64,000 nucleotides of DNA from Gammaproteobacteria bacterium (GCA_018661465.1 JABJIC010000030.1:186001-250000); one strand, 5' to 3'; shown: positions 17,069 to 25,904, numbered from the stretch's first letter. Translations and numbers: made by a program. Notes: generated by a model from the sequence alone, not told the origin.

Positions 17069-17557
17069 ATGGTGTTCCGGGAAGTTGTCACAGATAAAGA
17101 CATTGATGAGGTGGTCAAGATTGCCCGTCCTATTTGGCTTGAGCATTACTCGCCGATTATTGGTGCAGAGCAGGTTGAGTACATGCTTGAGAACCTGCAC
17201 TCGAAAAAAAATATTAAGGAAGAAATCGCAGAGAAAGGGTATTTGTATTTTCTCATCGAAGAAGCGGAAGCCATCGGCTATATTGGTTTGCAAATTAGAG
17301 AAGAAGAGCTCTTTCTCAGTAAGATCTATGTCGCTTCGGCTGCTCGTGGTCAAGGAGTTGGGAGATTAGCAATGGACTACATCAAATCCTTAGCGCGAGA
17401 ATGCGATTTGAGGAAAGTCTCTCTGACAGTAAATAGGAATAATGCAAATTCGATTGCAGCATATCGAAAGCTAGGCTTTGCCAAAATCTCGGATGTCTGC
17501 TTCGATATAGGTGGCGGGTATGTAATGGATGACTATTTGATGGAATTGGAATTCTAA
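17069..17557 (+). CDS. GNAT-family N-acetyltransferase
   Basis: The ORF track uses a TTG at 17060; the ATG at 17069 gives 162 residues ('MVFREVVTDKDIDEVV'). The GNAT fold is clear. 'LFLSKIYVASAARGQGVGRLAMDYI' contains the acetyl-CoA-binding R/Q-x-x-G-x-G/A loop (RGQGVG), and 'LTVNRNNANSIAAYRKLGF' is the typical C-terminal Asn/Tyr segment. The acceptor substrate is unknown. It lies 29 bases before the following gene and may be co-transcribed with it. Confidence 0.88.
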   Translation: MVFREVVTDKDIDEVVKIARPIWLEHYSPIIGAEQVEYMLENLHSKKNIKEEIAEKGYLYFLIEEAEAIGYIGLQIREEELFLSKIYVASAARGQGVGRLAMDYIKSLARECDLRKVSLTVNRNNANSIAAYRKLGFAKISDVCFDIGGGYVMDDYLMELEF

Positions 17558-17586
17558 TTAGCAAGACTATACCCAGTGAGAACGTT

Positions 17587-18108
17587 ATGAGAATTGTTTC
17601 AAGAATATTTGTCGTAATTGTATGTTTGCTTTCGATCCCTTTCATGGCTGTCAGCACTGCTGCCTTGAAGCAACGATTCGCTGATGGTCCCAATCGAGTC
17701 TTTTCTGGTGGTCCGTTAGTGGCCGGGGATATTCATTTCGGAGCCGAGCCAGACTGGAGCTTTGTCAACCCGATACCTACGATTGAAATGCAGTTGTTGG
17801 ACCCTCCCACGTCCCGCCGCATCTGGACCGTAGAATATGAGGGGAAGGTATACGTCTGGTCAGGCTATATGGGTTCCATTGTTGGGCGAATGTGGAAGCG
17901 CTGGCCAATACAAGCTGAACGAAATGGTAAGGCAATAATGCGTATCAATGGCACACGCTACGAACGTAATTTAGTTCGCATCCAGGCTGGAGATGAACTC
18001 GACGGTATAACCGCCGCTATCACCAATAAGTACCCCTCTCAAACAACCCGTTCTTCAGTTGAGCAAGGCGATGTGTGGTTGTTCGAAGCTGCTCCGCGTA
18101 ATAATTGA
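17587..18108 (+). CDS. Small exported beta-barrel-like protein, copy A of a duplicated module
   Basis: The product has 173 residues with an N-terminal signal or anchor ('IVVIVCLLSIPFMAVSTAAL' region). The mature domain shares a long pattern with the gene at 18932: 'GG.LV.G..H.G.EPDW.F', then 'IE.QL.DP...RRI', 'EGK.YV.SGYM.S..G..WK.W', and 'R.N..RY.R.LVRI..GD.L.G..A'. The fold looks like a split barrel similar to flavin-binding proteins, which I could not verify. The 44-aa membrane peptide follows after 14 bases, the same partner arrangement as copy B. Confidence 0.78.
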   Translation: MRIVSRIFVVIVCLLSIPFMAVSTAALKQRFADGPNRVFSGGPLVAGDIHFGAEPDWSFVNPIPTIEMQLLDPPTSRRIWTVEYEGKVYVWSGYMGSIVGRMWKRWPIQAERNGKAIMRINGTRYERNLVRIQAGDELDGITAAITNKYPSQTTRSSVEQGDVWLFEAAPRNN

Positions 18109-18122
18109 ATCAGGAAAAGATT

Positions 18123-18257
18123 ATGGAGATGAAGTATTTTTACTGGGTTATTGCAGCTTCATTGTTGATAACGGTGTTGGCTGTACTGTTTGTGCCTGGA
18201 GTGGACGATTTTGTAGAGCAAACTTTTCAGCGCTACCTGGGCAGAGCTGCGAACTAG
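18123..18257 (+). CDS. 44-aa single-pass membrane peptide, copy A
   Basis: ATG at 18123 to TAG at 18257 encodes 44 residues: a short polar start, one hydrophobic helix ('WVIAASLLITVLAVLFVPG') and a charged tail ending 'RAAN'. AGGAAAAGATT precedes the ATG. It is too short for the ORF track. I accept it because the minus-strand gene at 18779-18913 encodes another 44-aa peptide with the helix and the VPG triplet at identical positions and an 'AN' end, downstream of the paralogous barrel-like gene. This conserved pairing argues for a real two-gene unit. Function unknown. Confidence 0.72.
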   Translation: MEMKYFYWVIAASLLITVLAVLFVPGVDDFVEQTFQRYLGRAAN

Positions 18258-18263
18258 TTTTGT

Positions 18264-18659
18264 ATGGTTGATTCAGAAATTGTCGATCCGTTTCTACAAA
18301 CGAAGCAACGCATCTTTAGTCGTGGCTTTGCTAATGTGGATTTTCGTCACGACATCACTCATCTCGGTTTGAGCTATGGTCTCGAATATAACCATTCGAT
18401 ATTGGGTGGTTACGATGATGTCGACATCCAAACTATCACTCGCAATGACAGGGAGCGATCATTGGACTTGTTTGTATCCAAAGTCTGGTTTGATGATTGG
18501 ACATTTAGGCTTGAGTCCGACAATACGCTAGGTGCATCACGTTGTCGGTATAGACAGCGCTTCGACGGGACAACTATCGACGGCACATTGAGCCTGATAC
18601 AAGACTCTTGCAGTAGTCGATATCGTCGTTTGACCTTAAGCGTGCAGACGACATTCTAG
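18264..18659 (+). pseudogene. 3' remnant of a TonB-dependent receptor gene
   Basis: This 131-codon ORF encodes the last strands of an outer-membrane TonB-dependent receptor without plug or N-terminal barrel. It aligns by eye with the end of the intact receptor at 52498-54660: 'SRGFANVDFRHDITHLGLSYGL' against 'RGGFRIGFRQDVSALALSYGL', then 'LDLFVSKVWFDDWTFRLES' against 'LSVFVERVWFGGLSYRFEG'. Both finish with a Cys-containing hairpin and a terminal Phe ('SVQTTF' and 'KIRGTF'). It starts six bases after the membrane-peptide stop, in the same frame. A deletion or insertion that removed the 5' part is the simplest explanation. Confidence 0.8.
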
Positions 18660-18740
18660 ATTATTGGAGTCCGAAAATATTCAGTCAGAGCAGAAATGCA
18701 ACGGTACTTGCGAATGGGAAGATGATGAAGCCCATAAAAA

Positions 18741-18761
18741 AGCCCACTCACAGAGTGGGCT
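18741..18761. terminator. Bidirectional rho-independent terminator
   Basis: AGCCCACTC-ACA-GAGTGGGCT is a perfect 9-bp stem with a 3-base loop. It continues TTTACGTTTTA on the plus side and TTTTTATGGG on the minus side. It separates the two oppositely oriented module copies and the receptor remnant. Confidence 0.88.
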
Positions 18762-18778
18762 TTTACGTTTTACCTAAA

Positions 18779-18913
18779 CTAGTTTGCAGTGGTAGAGAGA
18801 AAGGCAATTAGTAAGCCCTCAATGGCTTCTCCAATACCAGGTACAAGAAGTAGGATAAGCACGGTAAGCAATGATCCGGCAGCGCAAAGAATAAGATAAT
18901 TTTTTAGTGTCAT
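18779..18913 (-). CDS. 44-aa single-pass membrane peptide, copy B
   Basis: Reading the minus strand from the ATG at 18913 to TAG at 18779 gives 44 residues, with helix 'YLILCAAGSLLTVLILLLVPG', an acidic patch 'GEAIEG' and the end 'TTAN'. It is exactly as long as the plus-strand peptide at 18123-18257, and VPG falls at residues 24-26 in both. Its start is 18 bases after the stop of the paralogous barrel-like gene, so it is the second gene of a two-gene operon that ends at the shared terminator. It is not in the ORF track. Confidence 0.72.
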   Translation of the reverse strand: MTLKNYLILCAAGSLLTVLILLLVPGIGEAIEGLLIAFLSTTAN

Positions 18914-18931
18914 GACTCGTTTCCTTTTGTC

Positions 18932-19480
18932 TTAGCGTGGGGTAAGTTCGAATATCCAGCTGTTGCCGTCTTCGATGTCTGCTCTGGACATGGCAATGGC
19001 TTCATCCGAAACTGGTGTGGGTACACCACTGTATTTGGCAAGCAACTTGGCGGACACACCATTGAGTACATCCCCTTGCTCAATTCGAACTAACTTTCTG
19101 GGGTAGCGTACATTGTTTACACGCAGCACGCCTTCGTCGTTACCTTCGTCCGCGTCGAACGCCCATTCCTTCCAGATTTTTCCGAGGAAGGATTTCATGT
19201 AGCCAGAGACTACGTAGATCTTCCCCTCGCTCTCCAGTATGAAGATGCGGCGTGTGGCCATCGGGTCGTTTAGCTGTAGCTCGATGGTGAAGATGTCATC
19301 GGTGAAGCCCCAGTCTGGCTCAGGTCCGGAATGTAACTCTCCTGACACCATCTCGCCGCCGGGGAAAACCACTGTTGCGCCGTCAGCGCTGCTGCGTTGG
19401 ATACGTAGCGTACCGATCGATACAGCGCCTATCAACACGACGAAACCAATTACTTGTAGCGCGATCTTGAGAATTTTCAC
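18932..19480 (-). CDS. Small exported beta-barrel-like protein, copy B of a duplicated module
   Basis: The product has 182 residues with an N-terminal signal or anchor ('IALQVIGFVVLIGAVSIGTL'). It is a clear paralogue of 17587-18108: 'SGELHSGPEPDWGFTDDIFTIELQL', 'RRIFILESEGKIYVVSGYMKSFLGKIWKEW' and 'RYPRKLVRIEQGDVLNGVSAKL' all have counterparts there. Both pairs face one another across a terminator, so the module occurs as an inverted duplication. No catalytic residues are apparent. A role in ligand or cofactor binding at the membrane would fit the fold, but this is a guess. Confidence 0.78.
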   Translation of the reverse strand: MKILKIALQVIGFVVLIGAVSIGTLRIQRSSADGATVVFPGGEMVSGELHSGPEPDWGFTDDIFTIELQLNDPMATRRIFILESEGKIYVVSGYMKSFLGKIWKEWAFDADEGNDEGVLRVNNVRYPRKLVRIEQGDVLNGVSAKLLAKYSGVPTPVSDEAIAMSRADIEDGNSWIFELTPR

Positions 19481-19737
19481 TTGCGAGTCTCCGAAGAATC
19501 AATGTGGATGAATAGTATGCGATTTGTGACGGCGCGTCTCTTTTTTTGATTCGGCATCGGCCGGCCCATTTTCTAGAGGGCTTCAAAAATTGCCGCCAAA
19601 CGGATTCAATTGCCTTGCGGGCATGGCTCCCGCAATGGGGCTACTTGGGCTTAGAGACAGAAAAACCACTGTATTTTTACTTTTACCCCCTCTATTCTTA
19701 ATTTCCTATCTGTTGATGAAAAGAATAAGGAAAACCC

Positions 19738-20934
19738 ATGACTAATATAAAAAAATTGCTCTGCGCAGGGTTTCTGATCGTTTCGCTACTTGCCCTTAAC
19801 CTTGGTCAAGAAATTCTTACTACCACCGCAAGCGCTGCAAATAATGGGCAACGCGTACCCATTTTTGAAGTCGATCCTTTTTGGCCGCAACCACTTCCAA
19901 ACAAGTGGATTCTAGGTAGAACTATTGGTGTTGATGTTGATGAGAGAGATCATGTGTTCATAGTGCACCGTGATTCCGATGATATGTTCATGACCCAAGA
20001 GCGAGGTTTGGATCTGGGGAATTCTCAATGCTGTACAGCTGCTCCGCCTATTTTGGAATTTGACGCCGAAGGAAATTTAATTAGCTCGTGGGGTGGCCCT
20101 ACCGAGAGCGGTGAATATGAATGGCCTGCATCTAATCATGGAATCGAAATTGCCGCTAACGGCAATATTTGGATCGGTGGCAATGGCAGCGGTGACTCTC
20201 ATGTATTGGTGTTCACTCGTGAGGGTGAATATGTACGCACTGTTGGTGAGCCTGGCAATGGGCGCGATAGTAATAGCACGACGCATTTCTCCCGCGTAGC
20301 CGAGATCGCTATTGACAGATCAGGTACCGAAGCCTACCTGGCGGATGGCTACATGAATAAGAGGGTCGCTGTGGTAGATGTTGCAACCGGAGCATTCAAG
20401 CGATATTGGGGAGCCTATGGAAATCGCCCTGACGATGATGCTGACAATAGTTATGTACCTGGTGAGGCATTGCCACAGCAATTCACAGGACCGGTGCACT
20501 GCGCCGAACCATCGAATGATGACTTGATCTATGTTTGCGACAGGCGAGCCGACAGAATTCAAGTATTTAGACCTGATGGAACATTTGTTAAAGAGGGCAT
20601 GGTTGCGCCTGAAACTCTGGCGATGGGGTCTACCTGGGACATTGCGTTTTCCCAGGATAGTGACCAGGAATTCATTTATGTGGCAGATGGCTCAAACATG
20701 AAGGTTCATATTCTCGATAGGGATTCTCTGGAAGTGCTTTACTCTTTTGGTGAGGGTGGAAGACAGCCCGGCATGTTTTTTTCTCCTCATAGCGTAGCGA
20801 CAGATTCACAAGGCAATATCTATACGACTGAAACCTACGAGGGTAAAAGAGTTCAGAAGTTTCTCTATAAGGGTATGACGCCGCTAAGCAATGTTCGCGA
20901 AGGTGCGGCTTGGCCAGCAGCGGAGATCAATTAG
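19738..20934 (+). CDS. Secreted NHL-repeat beta-propeller, peptidylamidoglycolate-lyase-like
   Basis: The 398-residue product has a signal peptide and then six-bladed NHL propeller repeats, e.g. 'ILEFDAEGNLISSWGG' and 'IQVFRPDGTFVKEGMV'. Three histidines sit at equivalent blade positions: 'ASNHGIEIAANGNIWIGG', 'GPVHCAEPSNDDLIYVCD' and 'FSPHSVATDSQGNIYTTE'. In peptidyl-alpha-hydroxyglycine alpha-amidating lyase three such histidines bind zinc, and 'DRRADRIQVF' also resembles that enzyme. A lyase for hydroxylated substrates is plausible given the PHM-like monooxygenases nearby, but unproven. A LytTR-type regulator follows after 14 bases. Confidence 0.8.
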   Translation: MTNIKKLLCAGFLIVSLLALNLGQEILTTTASAANNGQRVPIFEVDPFWPQPLPNKWILGRTIGVDVDERDHVFIVHRDSDDMFMTQERGLDLGNSQCCTAAPPILEFDAEGNLISSWGGPTESGEYEWPASNHGIEIAANGNIWIGGNGSGDSHVLVFTREGEYVRTVGEPGNGRDSNSTTHFSRVAEIAIDRSGTEAYLADGYMNKRVAVVDVATGAFKRYWGAYGNRPDDDADNSYVPGEALPQQFTGPVHCAEPSNDDLIYVCDRRADRIQVFRPDGTFVKEGMVAPETLAMGSTWDIAFSQDSDQEFIYVADGSNMKVHILDRDSLEVLYSFGEGGRQPGMFFSPHSVATDSQGNIYTTETYEGKRVQKFLYKGMTPLSNVREGAAWPAAEIN

Positions 20935-20948
20935 CGCTCAACTTTCTT

Positions 20949-21713
20949 ATGATCATACTCGATAAAAAGTTCTGGAAATTTCACGCCCTATACTGGCTTG
21001 GCGTCGCCGTAGCTCTATTTATTTACGGGCTTAGCTATGGTCATTGGCAGGTGGCATTGGTGCGTAATATTTATAGCCCTATTGTTGGTTTTAGCTGTTC
21101 TTACTTTATAGGCATTTTTTATCAGAACAAACTATCTGCCAGCGGAGGCTTAAGGCTACTCACTATTTTAGCCCTCTCAGTTCTCGGGGCTATAGTCTCT
21201 GCCATGATATTAAATCCTATTACTTACGGTTTATTGGGCTATGACATTCAAAATATGAGTCCTGGTAACCTGACGCAGGACGGACTGTATTTCGTGCTTT
21301 TTTACCTGATTTGGAGCCTGCTATTTCTACAGCGAGGGGGGCAGACACTACTCGGAAATGAACCGGCGCCTCAGAGCAGGATTGAGACAATAAATGTGAG
21401 CAAGGGAGCAAAGAAATTAAAGCTCCAACCCTCGGACATTTGCTTTATTCAAGCCAGTGGCGATTACGTTGAATTTTTTACCGAAGTGGAAGCCTATCTA
21501 AAACAGGGCACCATCGGTTTCTATGAAGAAGAATTGGCAGCAGAATCCTTTCACCGTATCCACCGCTCGATCATAATCAATGCTGATAAAATCATCTCTA
21601 TTTCAGGCCCCAGCAAAGCGCAGTATTTTATCAAGCTGGAAGGCGGACATGAGGTGCGGTCGTCCCGAAACTATCAGGATCAAGTTGCTGGGCTTATTCC
21701 TACCGCCAATTAG
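20949..21713 (+). CDS. Membrane-bound LytTR-type transcriptional regulator
   Basis: I use the ATG at 20949, after the stop of the propeller gene; the ORF track start at 20910 lies inside that gene. The 254-residue product has four hydrophobic segments in its first 140 residues. A LytTR DNA-binding domain follows, about 155-250: 'KKLKLQPSDICFIQASGDYVEFFTE' and 'FHRIHRSIIINADKIISISG', with 'HRS.I.N' typical of the family. Membrane sensors fused directly to LytTR without a receiver domain are known. It probably senses a membrane or periplasmic signal and may control the propeller gene or itself. Confidence 0.85.
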   Translation: MIILDKKFWKFHALYWLGVAVALFIYGLSYGHWQVALVRNIYSPIVGFSCSYFIGIFYQNKLSASGGLRLLTILALSVLGAIVSAMILNPITYGLLGYDIQNMSPGNLTQDGLYFVLFYLIWSLLFLQRGGQTLLGNEPAPQSRIETINVSKGAKKLKLQPSDICFIQASGDYVEFFTEVEAYLKQGTIGFYEEELAAESFHRIHRSIIINADKIISISGPSKAQYFIKLEGGHEVRSSRNYQDQVAGLIPTAN

Positions 21714-21860
21714 CTGCCCACTGGTCTCCCATTCACAGAAATTGAGCCCCTACCAAGGAGTTTGGTCGTACTTTGCCTAGTTCTACTAGGATTGGATTGA
21801 TATTCCATTATTCTAGCGCCAATCCGATTTGCGGAAGAATTAACTAGGAGGTAACACCTT

Positions 21861-23012
21861 ATGGCGATCAAAAATAATGAAGTGATAACGAAGCACTTGG
21901 TTTCCAAGAAATTTGCGGCAACTTTCATAAAACCGGCACTGGTATTGATTGCGTTGATTGTCGGTGTATTTGTCATCGGTTTATCAACAGCTCACGCTCA
22001 GCATGGTCCGATGTCTTCTGTCACGACCGAATATTTTAATATGGTCTATACGGGCAATTTAACGGGTGCTCAGGCTCTTTTTGATGCCAATCCAGATGAC
22101 ATGGGCACACAGATGTTGAAGGACCAATTCAAGGATCGATTCATTGATCAAACAAGTAGTCTCGACTTTAGCCGTCTGGAAAGTCCCAAAGTTAGGGAGA
22201 TAGCGGAGCTATTCCAAGCCTATTGGCGCGATGGTCTCATGCAAACGGCGAGCCTTGAAGATTTGAATGCTTCCCTTAAAGGAAATCTCGATAGAATATT
22301 GATGAGCGAAGGGATCGAAAGTGACCTTGATGACGACGACGAACTCTGGGAAAACATCGAAGGCTTTATTGAGGCTGAGGGATATTTTGCACTATCTGGC
22401 AGAACTCCGCCTTTGTATGAACTCGCGATTTGGATGGACAATGACACGAGGGTTGAGGAAATAGAGTTGACTGATGGCGCGGTTAAAGTGCCCCTTACGG
22501 CAATTTCAGACTTTGTCTCATACGGGTGGATCAATTTTTCGGCTTATGGCATGACCAGCATGGGTGGCTGGGCAGAGAAGGAAGGCCTGTATTGTCTTTG
22601 TGATCATTACGACAAAGACGGTGAACAATACAAGCTTTCTTTCTTAAAGCATGAGGGTCGTCACTTTGCGGACTTCAAGTTGTATCCGAAACTGAAAGCT
22701 CCCGATCTGGAATACAGGGCTAAGCTTACAGAATTGGCTTATGCTGATACAAGTACTTATCACTTGATGGCTCAATTCACCAATGCTTCAAACAAAATCG
22801 ACAATGCCCCACATCCTTTGGCGAATTGGTATGTAATTGATGGACTATCCAAAGCATTGCTTGGTGGTCAGAGGCCAACAGAGGGGAGCGCTTGGGAAAA
22901 CATTCCCGCTGAAGATATAAGAAGCTCAGCACTACTTCTCTTGACTGAACATGATGCACTGCTTCAGCAGCTGGGGGCAAATACAACGAAGGGAACAATT
23001 TTGGTGAACTAA
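21861..23012 (+). CDS. Exported putative zinc metallopeptidase-like protein (HExxH)
   Basis: The 383-residue product has an internal hydrophobic signal (residues 24-45) cleaved near 'AHAQ'. TAGGAGG lies ten bases upstream of the ATG. The notable motif is 'FLKHEGRHFADFKLYPKLK', an HExxH at 264-268 followed by Glu284 and Glu291, either of which could be the third ligand of a gluzincin-type site. The N-terminal half is helical and acidic ('DLDDDDELWENIEG'). I do not recognise a named family, so the peptidase label rests on the motif alone. Three Cys or His residues shortly before it ('YCLCDHY') could also bind metal. Confidence 0.6.
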   Translation: MAIKNNEVITKHLVSKKFAATFIKPALVLIALIVGVFVIGLSTAHAQHGPMSSVTTEYFNMVYTGNLTGAQALFDANPDDMGTQMLKDQFKDRFIDQTSSLDFSRLESPKVREIAELFQAYWRDGLMQTASLEDLNASLKGNLDRILMSEGIESDLDDDDELWENIEGFIEAEGYFALSGRTPPLYELAIWMDNDTRVEEIELTDGAVKVPLTAISDFVSYGWINFSAYGMTSMGGWAEKEGLYCLCDHYDKDGEQYKLSFLKHEGRHFADFKLYPKLKAPDLEYRAKLTELAYADTSTYHLMAQFTNASNKIDNAPHPLANWYVIDGLSKALLGGQRPTEGSAWENIPAEDIRSSALLLLTEHDALLQQLGANTTKGTILVN

Positions 23013-23017
23013 TAGAA

Positions 23018-23049
23018 GGGGACAGATCTAACTTAAAGGATGTGTCCCC
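23018..23049. repeat. Inverted repeat GGGGACA...TGTCCCC (terminator or palindromic repeat)
   Basis: A 7-bp perfect stem with an 18-base loop starts just after the stop of the HExxH gene. There is no U-tract. The sequence 'GGGACAGAT...TGTCCC' recurs in the element at 57474-57530, so it may be a dispersed palindromic repeat rather than a plain terminator. Confidence 0.55.
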
Positions 23050-23369
23050 CAAAAATTGAATCTCCCCCTCCATTTGTGATCTCTATAAAGTGCCTTTTAG
23101 TCAAATATAGTGGTGTTGTCGGTTGACTAGGAATGATTGATTGTCTCGTACTACTGATGCCCATATTCACCTTGGATACTATGTCGGTATCTAGTATTTT
23201 TAATTCTTGCAGTAATCTTGGTGTTCCTTAGTGGTTGGAGTTTGGACGATCAGAAAGTCCTATCAAAAGAACGGTCAGCAAAGTTTGATGTATGTTAGTA
23301 CCAAGTTTGAGTAGTCGAGATGTCTGGTATACTTGGAATATCTGTTCACTATCAATAGGTTTGTACAAG
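23050..23369. other. Intergenic region, nothing recognised
   Basis: No gene or clear structure is seen between the inverted repeat and the membrane protein. It should contain the promoter of the latter. Confidence 0.4.
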
Positions 23370-24368
23370 ATGCCCACCCCGGCTCCAATTCAAATTATCG
23401 AATACTTAACAAAAAGTTTTCGCTATCCAGTGTTAACTGTGGGCTGTGCGGTTTGTATTCCACTATTGGCTCTCTATACTTTTACTGGAGTCATATTTCC
23501 GGATTACGTGAATCCACAGGGAGAAAGACCTGAAGAAGTGATAGGGATATTTTTGCTTTTCTCCATTCTGCCGGCTTACCTATTAATGTGCTTCACAGCC
23601 TGGATGAAATCCAGTGACTCACTGTTTGCGTCATTAGAATCTCAATTGCCGAATAGCGAAGAGCATTTGTATTCAAGGTTTAGGTGGGCAAGATACTGGC
23701 CATTGGCTGTCATTTGGGGAATTCTTTTTGCGGTATTGGCGGGCATAAATTGGGAGAGCTTGATTTTCGAATGGGGAGATCCCTTGCTTCGGCTAAGCGT
23801 TCTCTTGGTTTTCGGTCAGGTTTCGATATGGATAGTTGTTAGTCTTGTATTATTTTTCGTCCTACACGAAGGACTCATCCTGTCCAAATATGGAAAGAAA
23901 TTGAAGGTGAACCTGTATGACCTGGACAGCTTGAATGGGTTTGGCAGGGCTGGCTTAAATGGTCTGCTTATGACGGTAGGGGCTTTGGTGTTAACGAGTC
24001 TGCAGTCGTTGGATTTGACTATACGCTGGGATAACTATGCCAACGGAGTCTATGTTGGTGTGCCGGCTGCCACTCTGTTGGTGTTATTGCCAATATGGAG
24101 CGTGCATAAAAATATAGTACAAGAAAAAGCCAATGTCATAGATGGCATAAATCGCGCAATCAAAGGTGCTTCAGACTCCCTGGATTCAGAATCACTAACT
24201 CGTTTGAATGGGCTTCTTATTCGTCGCGAGCAAATTCATCACATGCGTAATTGGCCCATGGATCTATCGTTGTTTTCTCGTCTGGTGTTTTATGTTTTTA
24301 TCCCGCCGTTGGCCTGGGCAGGTGCCGCCCTGACGGAAGTATTACTTGATTCGTTTTTAGGTACTTAA
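23370..24368 (+). CDS. Multi-pass membrane protein of unknown function
   Basis: I take the ATG at 23370 ('MPTPAPIQIIEYLTKSF'); the ORF track start at 23292 adds 26 residues without membrane or signal character. The 332-residue product has hydrophobic segments at about 20-40, 55-75, 110-130, 145-165 and 205-250, and a final one near the C-terminus. A cytoplasmic-looking helical stretch ('IVQEKANVIDGINRAIKGASDSL') precedes the last segment. No family was recognised. Confidence 0.65.
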   Translation: MPTPAPIQIIEYLTKSFRYPVLTVGCAVCIPLLALYTFTGVIFPDYVNPQGERPEEVIGIFLLFSILPAYLLMCFTAWMKSSDSLFASLESQLPNSEEHLYSRFRWARYWPLAVIWGILFAVLAGINWESLIFEWGDPLLRLSVLLVFGQVSIWIVVSLVLFFVLHEGLILSKYGKKLKVNLYDLDSLNGFGRAGLNGLLMTVGALVLTSLQSLDLTIRWDNYANGVYVGVPAATLLVLLPIWSVHKNIVQEKANVIDGINRAIKGASDSLDSESLTRLNGLLIRREQIHHMRNWPMDLSLFSRLVFYVFIPPLAWAGAALTEVLLDSFLGT

Positions 24369-24413
24369 GTGTTTTCGCTGCGACTTGTTCTTCTATATTC
24401 AAATAGGTCCGTA

Positions 24414-25904
24414 TTAACTCGGTGAGATATTTCTATTACGGCTCAGTAAATTCTCAGGATCATATCTTCGCTTTATAGTAGCCAGTCTTTCGAAGCTATC
24501 CCCATAGGCAGCCTTTATATGATCAGGGTTATCCGAACTCATATAGTTTATATAGTCATGCTCGCTTGGGTTAACAGACAATGCTGATGTCGACTCATCG
24601 ACCCATCTCATTCTATCCGCAGCTTGAGATTTGTGAGACCAGCCAATATCAAAATGCACTGTGGTGGAATGTAGAGGCCTTTTAAGAGGTGTTGAACCTG
24701 GCTCCACTCTCGTAACTGCGCCGCGCATTATATGTCCAAGACCGAACGCCCAGCCCTCAGGTCCGGCATCGATCGCTTTAGCAATATTGTCAATAACAGG
24801 ATCAGACAGTGATGAAACCGAAGCGCCTTTCCAATACAGGCCGGGCTCTTTTTCTTCCCCGGCAATGTCTATGTTTGCAGGAGCGAAAAATTGGTTAACG
24901 CTTGGCGCCATTGCTCCGACTTTTCCGTAATCTTGTTTTCTGATTCCGTCAGCTAGTGGCGGACCAAATGAGCGCAACGGTGTCAGCACTCTCTCGGCAT
25001 CTCGTTCATTTCCTGAGTAAAATACCATCGCACCAATTACTGGAGTTTGTCCTCCACTAGCAATCACTTCGACTGTCAGTTCATCCGGCGCGCTAGCCAT
25101 AAAGTCTCGGTAAAAGCTGAGAAAATCTTTAAGCAAGCTCGCATCGTATGCAATGACTCCAGCAACAAGCTCTGGTTTCTCGAATGTATCAAATTCCAGT
25201 TCAGTAACTATTCCGAAATTACCTCCACCTCCTCGAATCGCCCAGAACAGATCTTCATTTTCGCTGCTGCTCGCGGTCAATATCTGTCCATCAACTGTAA
25301 CCAGTCGAGCAGATTTTAGTTTGTCGCAGGCCGCACCTTGAGTACCTATAAACCAACCTAGACCGCCGCCTAAAGTTAATCCCCCAACACCCACGCTTGG
25401 GTTGCAGGTTAGTGGTAACGCGCGGCCAGTTTCACCTAGGGAATAGTCGAGCTGCCCAGCGAGTACGCCAGGTCCTACACGAGCTGTTGTGTTGTTAATG
25501 TCAATTTTGGAAAGTTGCTGAAGATCTATCACAAGCCCATTATCAACTGTGGATGCGGAGAGCACATCATGGCCACCGCTTTTTACCGCTATAGGGAGGT
25601 CGTTTTCCCGTGCAAAGCCAAGGGCTCTGACAACATCGGATTCGGAAGCGCATTTGGCTATCAATGCCGGGTATCGATTATATTTTGGATTAAAACTGAA
25701 CGTGCGGCGCGCGCCCTCATAGGCTGGTGTGCTGGGGACAATTAACGTGCCATCCAAAGCTTGCGACAATTGACTGAACTTATCGGCAGAGATAGCGCTA
25801 CCACTTGCTGCAAGCAGGCTGAGGGGATTGGCTAGCCCTAGAGCCCCCGCCCCCAATATTGAAGTCATAAACCTGCGTCGTGTTGTTGCAATTTTTGAAT
25901 TCAT
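24414..25904 (-). CDS. Tat-exported FAD-linked oxidase (berberine-bridge-enzyme-like)
   Basis: The 496-residue product has a twin-arginine signal ('TTRRRFMTSILGAGALGL'). The FAD-binding PCMH domain is clear: 'PIAVKSGGHDVLSAS' supplies the His that usually carries FAD covalently, and 'SVGVGGLTLGGGLGWF' is the conserved glycine-rich loop. It lacks the Cys used for a second covalent bond in plant enzymes. The C-terminal BBE motif is 'DYINYMSSDNPDHIKAAYG...RYDPENLL', slightly divergent from the usual 'YxNY'. Such enzymes oxidise sugars, alkaloids or alcohols with oxygen; the substrate here is unknown. It is convergent with the upstream membrane protein. Confidence 0.88.
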   Translation of the reverse strand: MNSKIATTRRRFMTSILGAGALGLANPLSLLAASGSAISADKFSQLSQALDGTLIVPSTPAYEGARRTFSFNPKYNRYPALIAKCASESDVVRALGFARENDLPIAVKSGGHDVLSASTVDNGLVIDLQQLSKIDINNTTARVGPGVLAGQLDYSLGETGRALPLTCNPSVGVGGLTLGGGLGWFIGTQGAACDKLKSARLVTVDGQILTASSSENEDLFWAIRGGGGNFGIVTELEFDTFEKPELVAGVIAYDASLLKDFLSFYRDFMASAPDELTVEVIASGGQTPVIGAMVFYSGNERDAERVLTPLRSFGPPLADGIRKQDYGKVGAMAPSVNQFFAPANIDIAGEEKEPGLYWKGASVSSLSDPVIDNIAKAIDAGPEGWAFGLGHIMRGAVTRVEPGSTPLKRPLHSTTVHFDIGWSHKSQAADRMRWVDESTSALSVNPSEHDYINYMSSDNPDHIKAAYGDSFERLATIKRRYDPENLLSRNRNISPS

